From positions 1-27,913 of the forward strand of contig DATKCA010000044.1 of NCBI GenBank assembly GCA_035544675.1: a DNA stretch of 27,913 nucleotides, given 5' to 3'. The stretch is from DATKCA01 sp035544675 (GTDB lineage: Bacteria > Acidobacteriota > Thermoanaerobaculia > Gp7-AA8). Each line of letters starts with the position of its first letter. The first letter of the stretch is position 1. This document shows positions 18,118 through 24,546 of the stretch, one piece after another. Made by a program: the position numbers and the translations under genes. The notes under the pieces were generated by a model. It made no database searches and had not been told where the DNA came from. It worked only from the letters and a program-made list of their open reading frames with translations.

Positions 18118-18714
18118 TTGGACGGTCATCGCGGCGGTTGGATTGAGATCATTGCCGGAGGCATGTTCTCCGGAAAGTCGGAGGAGCTGATCCGCCGGCT
18201 GCGGCGCGCGGTCATTGCCCGGCAGCGTGTCCAGGTCTTCAAGCCGATCATCGACGACCGCTTCGCCACCGACGAAGTCGTGACGCGTGATGACCGGCGC
18301 CTCAAGGCCATGGCCGTGCCCACGAGCGCTGAGATGCGGGCGCGGGTCGAGATCGGGGTGCAGGTCGTGGGCGTGGACGAGATCCAGTTCTTCGATGCCG
18401 GCGTGGTCGACGTCTGCATGCAACTCGCCGATGCCGGCATCCGGGTGATCGCGGCCGGGCTCGATCAGGATTACATGCGCCGCCCCTTCGGTCCCATGCC
18501 TGCGCTTCTGGCCGTGGCGGAAGAGGTGTCGAAGATGCACGCGGTGTGCGTTCGCTGCCGCGGGGCCGCTCATTACTCGCAGCGCGTCGCGGGCGGCAAC
18601 GCCCAGGTCGAAGTCGGCGACTCCACCTACGAGGCACGTTGCCGCATGTGCTTCGAGGCCTACACTGCCGCGGACGAGGAAGAGCCGGCGGTGCAGCTCA
18701 CCATGCCCGTCTGA
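18118..18714 (+). CDS. tdk: thymidine kinase (type II)
   Basis: 198 residues from TTG 18118, selected because GGAGG sits five bases upstream; the frame is open further up but only through repeat DNA. P-loop GGMFSGKS (14-21), DEIQFFD (87-93; Glu88 is the general base position), and a zinc site made of C144-x2-C147 and C175-x2-C178, with the lasso loop around 160-172. Length is normal for the tetrameric type II enzyme. It phosphorylates thymidine to dTMP with ATP in the salvage pathway. The archease gene starts 22 bases downstream, so the two are probably cotranscribed. Confidence 0.95.
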   Translation: MDGHRGGWIEIIAGGMFSGKSEELIRRLRRAVIARQRVQVFKPIIDDRFATDEVVTRDDRRLKAMAVPTSAEMRARVEIGVQVVGVDEIQFFDAGVVDVCMQLADAGIRVIAAGLDQDYMRRPFGPMPALLAVAEEVSKMHAVCVRCRGAAHYSQRVAGGNAQVEVGDSTYEARCRMCFEAYTAADEEEPAVQLTMPV

Positions 18715-18736
18715 AAAGATCACTGAGAACTCCCAA

Positions 18737-19135
18737 GTGTTCGAGCTTCAGCAGCACACGGCCGACATCCGCCTCCTCGTGCGCGCCGCCACGCCGGAGG
18801 AGCTGTTCTCCGACGCGCTGCGCGGGATGTTCGCCATCATGCGCGGCAAGTTCGGCACCGCGCAGATCGTCCGCCGCCGCTTCGTCGTCGACTCGGCCGA
18901 CCGCACCTCGCTCCTGGTCGACTTTCTCAGCGAGGTCCTCTCCAGCGCGCACATCGGACGCGAGCTCTTCGACGACGTGGTGTTCGTCAAGCTCACCGGC
19001 ACCGAGCTCATCGCGGATGTCGTCGGCTATTCGCCGGTCGACTTCGAGCAGGACGTGAAGGCGGTGACGTATCACGAGGCCGACGTCAGGTGCGAGAACG
19101 GGATGTGGACGACCACGCTGGTCTTCGATATCTGA
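18737..19135 (+). CDS. archease (RtcB activator)
   Basis: 132 residues from GTG 18737. FELQQHTADIRLLVRAATPEELFSDAL gives the conserved HTADI(G/R)...A.....F..A pattern; DLLVDFLSEV-like LLVDFLSEVL in the middle and VKAVTYHEADV near the end are the other archease signatures (acidic metal-site residues in HTAD and the C-terminal Asp). Archease helps RtcB to become guanylylated and turn over. The RtcB gene follows on the same strand, which confirms the assignment, but the two are separated by a 137-base heptad array. No clear Shine-Dalgarno. Confidence 0.93.
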   Translation: MFELQQHTADIRLLVRAATPEELFSDALRGMFAIMRGKFGTAQIVRRRFVVDSADRTSLLVDFLSEVLSSAHIGRELFDDVVFVKLTGTELIADVVGYSPVDFEQDVKAVTYHEADVRCENGMWTTTLVFDI

Positions 19136-19136
19136 A

Positions 19137-19273
19137 TTGGCTGCTGGCTCTTGGCTGCTGGCTCTTGGCTGCTGGCTCTTGGCTCTTGGGACAACCAGAC
19201 CAATTAGCCCCCAAGAGCCAAGAGCCAAGAGCCAAGAGCCAAGAGCCAAGAGCCAAGAGCCAACAGCCAACAG
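19137..19273. repeat. heptad fold-back array C (CCAAGAG word)
   Basis: Left arm: seven 7-mers of the TTGGCTG, CTGGCTC, TTGGCTC types in largely alternating order (19137-19185) plus TTGGG. Loop about 18-20 bases (with CAATTAG). Right arm: seven CCAAGAG units (19211-19259) then two CCAACAG units (19260-19273). The left arm begins two bases after the archease stop; the right arm ends ten bases before the rtcB ATG. The largest of the five arrays. Confidence 0.95.
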
Positions 19274-19283
19274 CCCGTTCCAC

Positions 19284-20663
19284 ATGCAGAAGAAAGATCT
19301 CGAACGAGTTGCCGACGACCTCTGGGAGGTTCCGAAGGCGTTTCGCTCCGACATGCGAGTTCCGGCGCGGGTGCTGGCATCGGAGACGATCCTCGACGCC
19401 ATCCTGCGCGACCGCTCCGTCGACCAGCTCGTGAACGTGGCCACGCTCCCGGGCATCCGCAAGTACGCCATCGCCATGCCGGACATGCACGAGGGCTACG
19501 GCTTCCCGATCGGCGGCGTGGCCGCGCTCGATCCCGATGACGGGGTGATCTCGCCGGGCGGCATCGGGTACGACATCAATTGCGGAGTGCGCCTCCTGCG
19601 ATCGCGAAAGACCATCGACGGCATCCGGCCCGGTCTGGAGAAGCTGGCGCATGCCATCGCCCGCGAGGTGCCGTCCGGCGTGGGACGCGGCGGCAGCGTC
19701 CGCCTCAGAGGCGGCGAGCTCGAGCGCGTGCTGCGCGACGGCGCGCGCCGCGCCGTCGAAATGGGATTCGGCAACGAACGCGACCTGCAGCACATCGAGT
19801 CGGGCGGCCGGCTCGACGGCGCCGATCCGGCGCTCGTCTCGGAGAACGCCCGCGAGCGTGGCCACGACCAGCTGGGCACGATCGGTTCCGGCAATCACTT
19901 CGTGGAGATCGACCGCGTCGACGCCGTGTACGACGAGCAGAACGCCAGGCGCCTCGGAATCGAGCGCGACGGCGTCGTCGTCCAGATCCACACCGGCTCC
20001 CGCGGCCTCGGCCACCAGGTGGCCACCGACTACCTCCGCGTGATGAACAAGAGCATGGCTCGCCACAAGATCGCCGTCGCCGACCGCGAGCTGGCCTGTG
20101 CCCCCTTCCGCTCGCCGGAGGGTCAGCAGTATTTCGGCGCCATGGCCGCGGCGGCGAATTTTGCGTTCGCGAACCGCCAGCTCGTCACCGCCGGCATCCG
20201 CCGGGCCTGGCCCGGGGACGACGAGCTGGAGCTCCTCTACGACGTCGCCCACAACGTGGCGAAGCTCGAGACGCACCCAGGCATCGGCACGGTCGTCGTG
20301 CACCGCAAAGGGGCCACGCGCGCGTTTCCGGGGCAGCCGGTGCTCATCCCCGGCAGCATGGGAACGGCGTCGTACCTGCTGTTGGGAAGCGAGAAGGCCA
20401 TGCACGAGACGTTCGGCTCGTCGTGTCACGGCGCCGGGCGGGTGATGTCGCGCACGAAGGCGCGCGCCGAGATCAGCGTCACCGGCCTGCGCGAGCGCCT
20501 CCGCCGGCTCGGCATCATCATCGAGGCGGGTTCGTCGAAGGGTCTCGTCGAAGAGGCACCCGAGACGTACAAGGACATCGATGCGGTGATCGATGTAGTG
20601 CACGGGGCGGGGATTGCCACGAAAGTGGCGCGGTTCACGCCGGTGGCCGTGATCAAGGGATAG
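19284..20663 (+). CDS. rtcB: RNA-splicing ligase RtcB (3'-phosphate/5'-OH RNA ligase)
   Basis: 459 residues from ATG 19284 (MQKKDLERV). The frame runs on upstream only through heptad-repeat peptide, so the ATG is preferred. Motifs: PDMHEGYGFPIGGVAA (66-81), GYDINCG (95-101; Asp97 and Cys100 bind Mn), GNHF (203-206), HTGSRG (236-241), HPGIGTV..HRKGATRAFPG (331-350), and CHGAGR (381-386) with His382 at the guanylylated position. RtcB seals 2',3'-cyclic phosphate and 5'-OH ends using GTP, repairing cleaved tRNA or rRNA. Archease is the upstream neighbour. No E. coli-type rtcR regulator is in the window. No Shine-Dalgarno is evident between array C and the ATG. Confidence 0.96.
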   Translation: MQKKDLERVADDLWEVPKAFRSDMRVPARVLASETILDAILRDRSVDQLVNVATLPGIRKYAIAMPDMHEGYGFPIGGVAALDPDDGVISPGGIGYDINCGVRLLRSRKTIDGIRPGLEKLAHAIAREVPSGVGRGGSVRLRGGELERVLRDGARRAVEMGFGNERDLQHIESGGRLDGADPALVSENARERGHDQLGTIGSGNHFVEIDRVDAVYDEQNARRLGIERDGVVVQIHTGSRGLGHQVATDYLRVMNKSMARHKIAVADRELACAPFRSPEGQQYFGAMAAAANFAFANRQLVTAGIRRAWPGDDELELLYDVAHNVAKLETHPGIGTVVVHRKGATRAFPGQPVLIPGSMGTASYLLLGSEKAMHETFGSSCHGAGRVMSRTKARAEISVTGLRERLRRLGIIIEAGSSKGLVEEAPETYKDIDAVIDVVHGAGIATKVARFTPVAVIKG

Positions 20664-20672
20664 ACGCCACAC

Positions 20673-20706
20673 AGTGGAGCGCCGCCATTCCTGGCCGCGC
20701 TCCACT
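20673..20706. repeat. REP-like palindrome family 2, intergenic copy
   Basis: AGTGGAGCGC (20673-20682) and GCGCTCCACT (20697-20706) form an exact 10-bp stem, continued by three pairs after one mismatch, loop of six. The first 18 bases from 20674 match the helicase copy at 11143-11160 with one difference. It lies ten bases after the rtcB stop and abuts the next -10 box. Confidence 0.75.
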
Positions 20707-20712
20707 TACAAT
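20707..20712 (+). promoter_or_regulatory. putative -10 box (TACAAT) of the M20 peptidase gene
   Basis: TACAAT seven bases before ATG 20720, and directly against the inverted repeat ending at 20706. Same hexamer as before the helicase gene. No Shine-Dalgarno; probably leaderless. Confidence 0.45.
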
Positions 20713-20719
20713 CGTATCC

Positions 20720-22111
20720 ATGCGCGTGGCTGCTGGCTTCCTCGTTCTGGTGATGGTCGCCTCGCTGAGCTGCCGGAAGGTCGAGGGCGTGCAGCAGGAT
20801 CCGCTGGCGCTCGAGGCGGAAGAGGCGCTCGTCCAGTACCTGCGCATCGACACCTCCAATCCTCCCGGGAACGAGACGGAGGGGGCGAAGTTCCTTCAGC
20901 AGCTGCTGGCCAGGGAAGGGATCGAATCGCGACTGGTCGGCTCCGATCCGAACCGGCAGTCCATCTACGCGCGTCTGGTTTCCGGCACGAACGAGAAGGC
21001 GCTCGTCCTCATGCACCACATCGACGTGGTTCCGGCCGTGGCGTCGGAGTGGACGCGTCCGCCGTTCTCCGGCGCGCGGGCGGGCGGCTACATCTGGGGC
21101 CGCGGCGCGCTCGACGTCAAGTCGCTCGGCATCGCCCAGCTGATGGCGCTCGTGCACCTGAAGCGGCGCAACCTACCGCTCACGCGCGACATTATCTATG
21201 TCGGCGTCGCCGACGAAGAGCTGGGCGGCATTCACGGCGCCAAAGAGCTGCTGGAACGTCATCCCGAACTGTTCGCGAACGCCGGCTTCGTTCTCAACGA
21301 AGGCGGATACAACGAGACGATCGTCGACAAGATCACATTCTGGGGAATCGAGACGCACCAGAAGACTCCGCTGTGGCTGCGCGTGACTTCGCAGGGGCTT
21401 CCCGGCCACGCCGCATCGCCGCCCGACGGCGGAGGCACCGTGGCCACCCTCCTGCGCAGCCTGGGGCGCGTGCTCGAGATCGAGACGCCCTACCGGCTTA
21501 CGCCCGAAGTCGCAGAGTATTTTCACGAGGTCGGGAAGCCGCGTACCGACGTGCGCGGCGAGATCCTCCGCACGATCCGCGAGCCGCTCGACGTCGCGCG
21601 CATCGAGAAGGACCTTCCGCCCGGATACAGGTCGCTCCTGCGCGACACGATCGTCGTGACGCGCCTGAGCGGCGGATCGGCGGTGAACTCCATCCCTGCC
21701 ACGGCCAGCGCCGACATCGACATCCGCCTGCTACCCGGCGCGGACTCCGGGCAGATGCTGCGAAGGGTGACCGAGGCGCTTGGGAAAGACGTCAAGGTCG
21801 AGGTGTTGCTCGACAGCGAGCCCGTTCCGGCCAGTCCAGCGAACACGCCTCTGTTTCGCGTGCTGGAGCGGGCCATGAAAGAGGATGAGCCGGGATCGGC
21901 AGTGGCGGCGGTGGTGGGCGCCGGAACGACCGACAGTCGCTACTTCCGCCAGCGCGGGATCACGGCCTATGGCATCGCGCCGTTCAAGGTCAACTACTAC
22001 GACGCGGACAACGTCCACGCCGGCGACGAGCGGATTCGCGCGCGGTTCTTCGGAGAGGGTCTGATTCTGATGCGCCGGATCGTCGTGGACTTCTGCACGC
22101 GCCCGGGATGA
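20720..22111 (+). CDS. M20 family metallopeptidase, exported (probable lipoprotein)
   Basis: 463 residues from ATG 20720. An N-terminal hydrophobic segment (4-16) ends in ASLSC with Cys18, a weak lipobox, so the protein is probably exported and perhaps lipidated. Zinc ligands of the M20/ArgE/DapE/CPG2 fold: His100-x-Asp102 in MHHIDVVP, Asp132 in GRGALDVKS, catalytic Glu166 and Glu167 in ADEELGG, Glu194 in LNEGGYNE, and a late His in DNVHAGDERI. The lid/dimerisation domain begins with GLPGHAASPP. Such enzymes hydrolyse dipeptides or N-acyl amino acids. The YfhO-like gene overlaps its stop by ATGA. Confidence 0.92.
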   Translation: MRVAAGFLVLVMVASLSCRKVEGVQQDPLALEAEEALVQYLRIDTSNPPGNETEGAKFLQQLLAREGIESRLVGSDPNRQSIYARLVSGTNEKALVLMHHIDVVPAVASEWTRPPFSGARAGGYIWGRGALDVKSLGIAQLMALVHLKRRNLPLTRDIIYVGVADEELGGIHGAKELLERHPELFANAGFVLNEGGYNETIVDKITFWGIETHQKTPLWLRVTSQGLPGHAASPPDGGGTVATLLRSLGRVLEIETPYRLTPEVAEYFHEVGKPRTDVRGEILRTIREPLDVARIEKDLPPGYRSLLRDTIVVTRLSGGSAVNSIPATASADIDIRLLPGADSGQMLRRVTEALGKDVKVEVLLDSEPVPASPANTPLFRVLERAMKEDEPGSAVAAVVGAGTTDSRYFRQRGITAYGIAPFKVNYYDADNVHAGDERIRARFFGEGLILMRRIVVDFCTRPG

Positions 22112-24090
22112 GCCGCCATCGCTTCGCGCTGGTGATGCTGGCGCTGCTCGTCCTGATCCTGTTCCTGCCGGCGCTGGCCAGGCGTGAAGTCTTCTCCCTG
22201 CGGGACCACACCGACTACTTCCAGCCCCTTCATTACTACACGTCCATCCACCTCAAAGCCTTCCTGGTGCCGCACTGGAATCCGTACAGCGCGTCGGGGG
22301 AGGCGTGGATGGCCAACCCGCAGACGGGCGTCTTCTATCCGCCGATGTGGCTGTTCGCGTTTCTGCCGTTCGAGACCGCCTACATGCTTTACCTCGCTCT
22401 CCACCTCGTCATTCTGGGATGGGGCGCGTATCTGCTGTTCGCGCGCAGCGTGTCGGAGCCGGCCGCGCTGGTGGGGGCGGTGGCTGTCACGTTCTGCGGG
22501 CCGACGCTCTCGCTGCTGGACATCTCGAACAACCTGGCCACGTTCGCGTGGGTGCCGTGGGTGATGTGGTCCGTCATCCCGAGCGTAGCGAGGGATCCGG
22601 GGGACGGGAGGCACGAGGAATATGCCACCCGGCCGCCCGGATACCTCGCTTCGCTCGGGAGGGCCCGCTCGGGCATCTTCCTGGCCCTGGCTTTCCTCGG
22701 CGGCGAGCCGTTCTTCGCGCTGCTCGCGGCGCTGATCTATGTGGCGATGGTGCGCGACTGGCGGCAGATCGTGCGCACCGGCCTGGTGGCCGCTGGACTC
22801 TCGGCGGTGCAGCTCCTCCCGTTCCTCGAGCTGCTGCGCGGCAGCGACCGCGCGGCCGGCCTCTCCCGCGCGCAGATCTTCGCCGACTCGATGAGTCCTC
22901 TCGACTGGCTCCGCGTGGCCGTGCCTCCCAAGATGAGCGCCGCGGCGTTCGACCCGAAGCTCTCGCAGCATTTCATTCCCGCCGTGTACATCGGGATCCC
23001 GGTCGCGATTCTGGCCCTGCTGGCGCTGAGGCAGCGGCGATCGATCGGATGGCTCGTCCTGCTCGCCGTCGCGGTTCTGGTCAGCGCCGGCTCGTACCTG
23101 CCGTTCTCGAACGCTCTGTTCGAGCATCTGCCGGTGACGCTGTTCCGTTATCCGGCGCGGCTGGTTCCGTTCGGCGCGCTCGCGCTGGCCGCGCTGGCGG
23201 CGCTGGCGTGGGACCGGCTCCGTCCGCGACGGCGCTGGGCCGATCTTCTGCTCGTGGGGGTGATCCTTCTCGATCTTCTCGGGCCGCTTCAGCCGCTGCT
23301 GACGTCGCGCCCGTTCCGGACCGATGCGACGTACCCGCCGTTCGTGGGGCGGACGTCCAAGATTCTGCGGATGAACGAGGGGCCGATTCGCGATCGCGGC
23401 GCCTGGATCGCCGGGTACCTCAACATCTATCACCGCCGCTACGACGCTTCGACAGCCGCGCCGGTGATGAGCGAGCGATACCGGCGGCTGCACGATGCGG
23501 CGGTGGCGCGCGGGAGCCTGCATCTGCTGAATCTGCTCGCCGTCGGCTACGTCCTCTCGGAGCGCCCGGTGCCTTCCCTCCAGCCTGTGGCCGTGGCGGG
23601 ACGGGTGAACGTGTATGCGACGCCGCAGGGTGTGCCGATGGCGATGTTCTGGAGGCGCGCGGTGGAGCTCCCCTCGCCGGACGCGGCGCTCTCCGCGGCG
23701 CTGGAGGCCACCGAGCTGAGCGTGATGCCGGTGGCGGGGAGGATCGACGCCGCTCTGGCCGCGGCTCCCCTCGCGCTGTCGGCCGTCGAAGTGCTCGCGC
23801 TGGACAGCCGGCATGCGCGCGTGGTGGTGAACGCTCCTTCCAGGGGCGTTCTCGTGGTGACGCAGCAGGATGCGCCGGGATGGCGCGTGTTCGTCGATGG
23901 AAAACGCGAAGAGAAGATTCTCGCCGCGGGAGTCTTCCGCGCCGTCGAGCTCGCGGCGGGCCGTCACGAAGTCGTGTGGAAGTATCGCTCCGACGTGTTT
24001 CTCATCGGTCTCGCGATGACGATCATCACCGCGCTGTTCATCCAACTGAGTACATTTGTCAAGCGCATCTCGAAGAGAAAATTTTTCTAG
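22108..24090 (+). CDS. YfhO-like polytopic membrane protein
   Basis: 660 residues; ATG 22108 overlaps the preceding TGA (ATGA). About ten to twelve TM helices up to residue ~390, then a C-terminal domain ending in another TM helix (about 630-650). The first loop (SLRDHTDYFQPLHYYTS...WNPYSASGEAWMANPQTGVFYPP) and the C-terminal RGVLVVTQQDAPGWRVFVDGK are typical of the YfhO group, GT-C-like proteins linked to lipoteichoic-acid or other glycan glycosylation. Residues 156-190 (VIPSVARDPG ... ARSGIF) are coded by an in-frame REP-like palindrome and interrupt the loop before a TM helix. Substrate unknown. Confidence 0.85.
   Translation: MSRHRFALVMLALLVLILFLPALARREVFSLRDHTDYFQPLHYYTSIHLKAFLVPHWNPYSASGEAWMANPQTGVFYPPMWLFAFLPFETAYMLYLALHLVILGWGAYLLFARSVSEPAALVGAVAVTFCGPTLSLLDISNNLATFAWVPWVMWSVIPSVARDPGDGRHEEYATRPPGYLASLGRARSGIFLALAFLGGEPFFALLAALIYVAMVRDWRQIVRTGLVAAGLSAVQLLPFLELLRGSDRAAGLSRAQIFADSMSPLDWLRVAVPPKMSAAAFDPKLSQHFIPAVYIGIPVAILALLALRQRRSIGWLVLLAVAVLVSAGSYLPFSNALFEHLPVTLFRYPARLVPFGALALAALAALAWDRLRPRRRWADLLLVGVILLDLLGPLQPLLTSRPFRTDATYPPFVGRTSKILRMNEGPIRDRGAWIAGYLNIYHRRYDASTAAPVMSERYRRLHDAAVARGSLHLLNLLAVGYVLSERPVPSLQPVAVAGRVNVYATPQGVPMAMFWRRAVELPSPDAALSAALEATELSVMPVAGRIDAALAAAPLALSAVEVLALDSRHARVVVNAPSRGVLVVTQQDAPGWRVFVDGKREEKILAAGVFRAVELAAGRHEVVWKYRSDVFLIGLAMTIITALFIQLSTFVKRISKRKFF
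22573..22659. repeat. REP-like palindrome family 1, in-frame insertion in the YfhO-like gene
   Basis: Arms 22578-22601 and 22636-22659 are inverted repeats matching at 22 of 24 positions; the core on plus is CCGAGCGTAGCGAGGGATCC. Between them lies GGCA...TGCC. All three codons frames on this strand matter only in one: the insertion is translated as VIPSVARDPG...PPGYLASLG. I recall similar GTCATCCCGAGCGTAGCGAGG sequences as dispersed repeats in many bacterial genomes, but cannot check. Confidence 0.8.
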
Positions 24091-24118
24091 GTGACGCTCG
24101 AAAAGAGAGTAGTAGAAT
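24091..24118 (+). promoter_or_regulatory. putative promoter of the Fis-type gene
   Basis: GTGACG (24091-24096), 16-base spacer, TAGAAT (24113-24118). The start would be near 24125, leaving a leader of about 40 bases with GAGG (24152-24155) nine bases before ATG 24165. This is the only conventional promoter-plus-leader arrangement I find here. Confidence 0.5.
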
Positions 24119-24164
24119 CCTCGCTCTCTCTCACATCAACAGTCATCGTCTGAGGTTGGATCGA

Positions 24165-24470
24165 ATGGTGAGTATCGACGACCGTCTGAATGCAATCATT
24201 CGCGAGTTGATCGGCAACGGAATCACACTGGAGCAGGCCGTCGAGGCTTTCGAAGGCAAGTACATCGTGGCTGCCATGTCGGCCAGCCGCGGCAACGTCA
24301 CCCAGGCGTCCAAGAAGCTTGGCGTCCACCGCAACACTCTGCACAACAAGCTGCGCACTCAGACGATGCTCAACGGCTTCGCGGACTCCGTGCGGCCGGT
24401 CCGCAGGCGCCTCTCCGCGAAACGCGTCAGCGCTCCCTCCGCCCGCAACGCCAAGTCGCGCCGCGCCTGA
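24165..24470 (+). CDS. small Fis-type helix-turn-helix protein
   Basis: 101 residues from ATG 24165, with GAGG nine bases upstream. Residues 33-65 (KYIVAAMSASRGNVTQASKKLG followed by VHRNTLHNKLR) match the Fis/NtrC C-terminal HTH, where GN-x-T-x-A-A-x-x-LG-x-x-R-x-T-L is standard. The N-terminal 30 residues are one amphipathic region; the C-terminal 35 are Arg/Lys/Ala-rich, like a nonspecific DNA-binding tail. There is no AAA+ or receiver domain, so this is a stand-alone Fis-like DNA-binding protein, possibly nucleoid-associated or a local regulator. It has its own promoter-like sequence and may be cotranscribed with RNase R, 64 bases downstream across array E. Confidence 0.85.
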   Translation: MVSIDDRLNAIIRELIGNGITLEQAVEAFEGKYIVAAMSASRGNVTQASKKLGVHRNTLHNKLRTQTMLNGFADSVRPVRRRLSAKRVSAPSARNAKSRRA

Positions 24471-24474
24471 CGGA

Positions 24475-24546
24475 GATCACAGATCACAGTTCACAGTTCA
24501 CAGGAACGCGTCGTGCTTCTGTGATCTGTGAACTGTGATCTCTGAA
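24475..24546. repeat. heptad fold-back array E (GATCACA/GTTCACA word)
   Basis: Left arm: two GATCACA and two GTTCACA units (24475-24502). Spacer 16 bases. Right arm: CTGTGAT, CTGTGAA, CTGTGAT, CTCTGAA (24519-24546). The A/T variants occur in different order in the two arms. The left arm begins four bases after the Fis-type stop; the right arm contains the only near GTG start of the RNase R frame (24535). Unlike A-C it is not GC-rich. Confidence 0.92.

Noticed and set aside
19208..19275. Heptad arrays as CRISPR or as DnaA-box clusters
   Set aside because: Units are 7 bases with no spacers and each locus has another word; no cas genes, and no match to the DnaA box.
19137..19283. Heptapeptide repeats (EPRAKSQ, GSWLLAL) as part of RtcB or of an antisense protein
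   Set aside because: Any 7-base tandem repeat gives a 7-residue peptide repeat in every frame. RtcB homology begins at MQKKDLERV.
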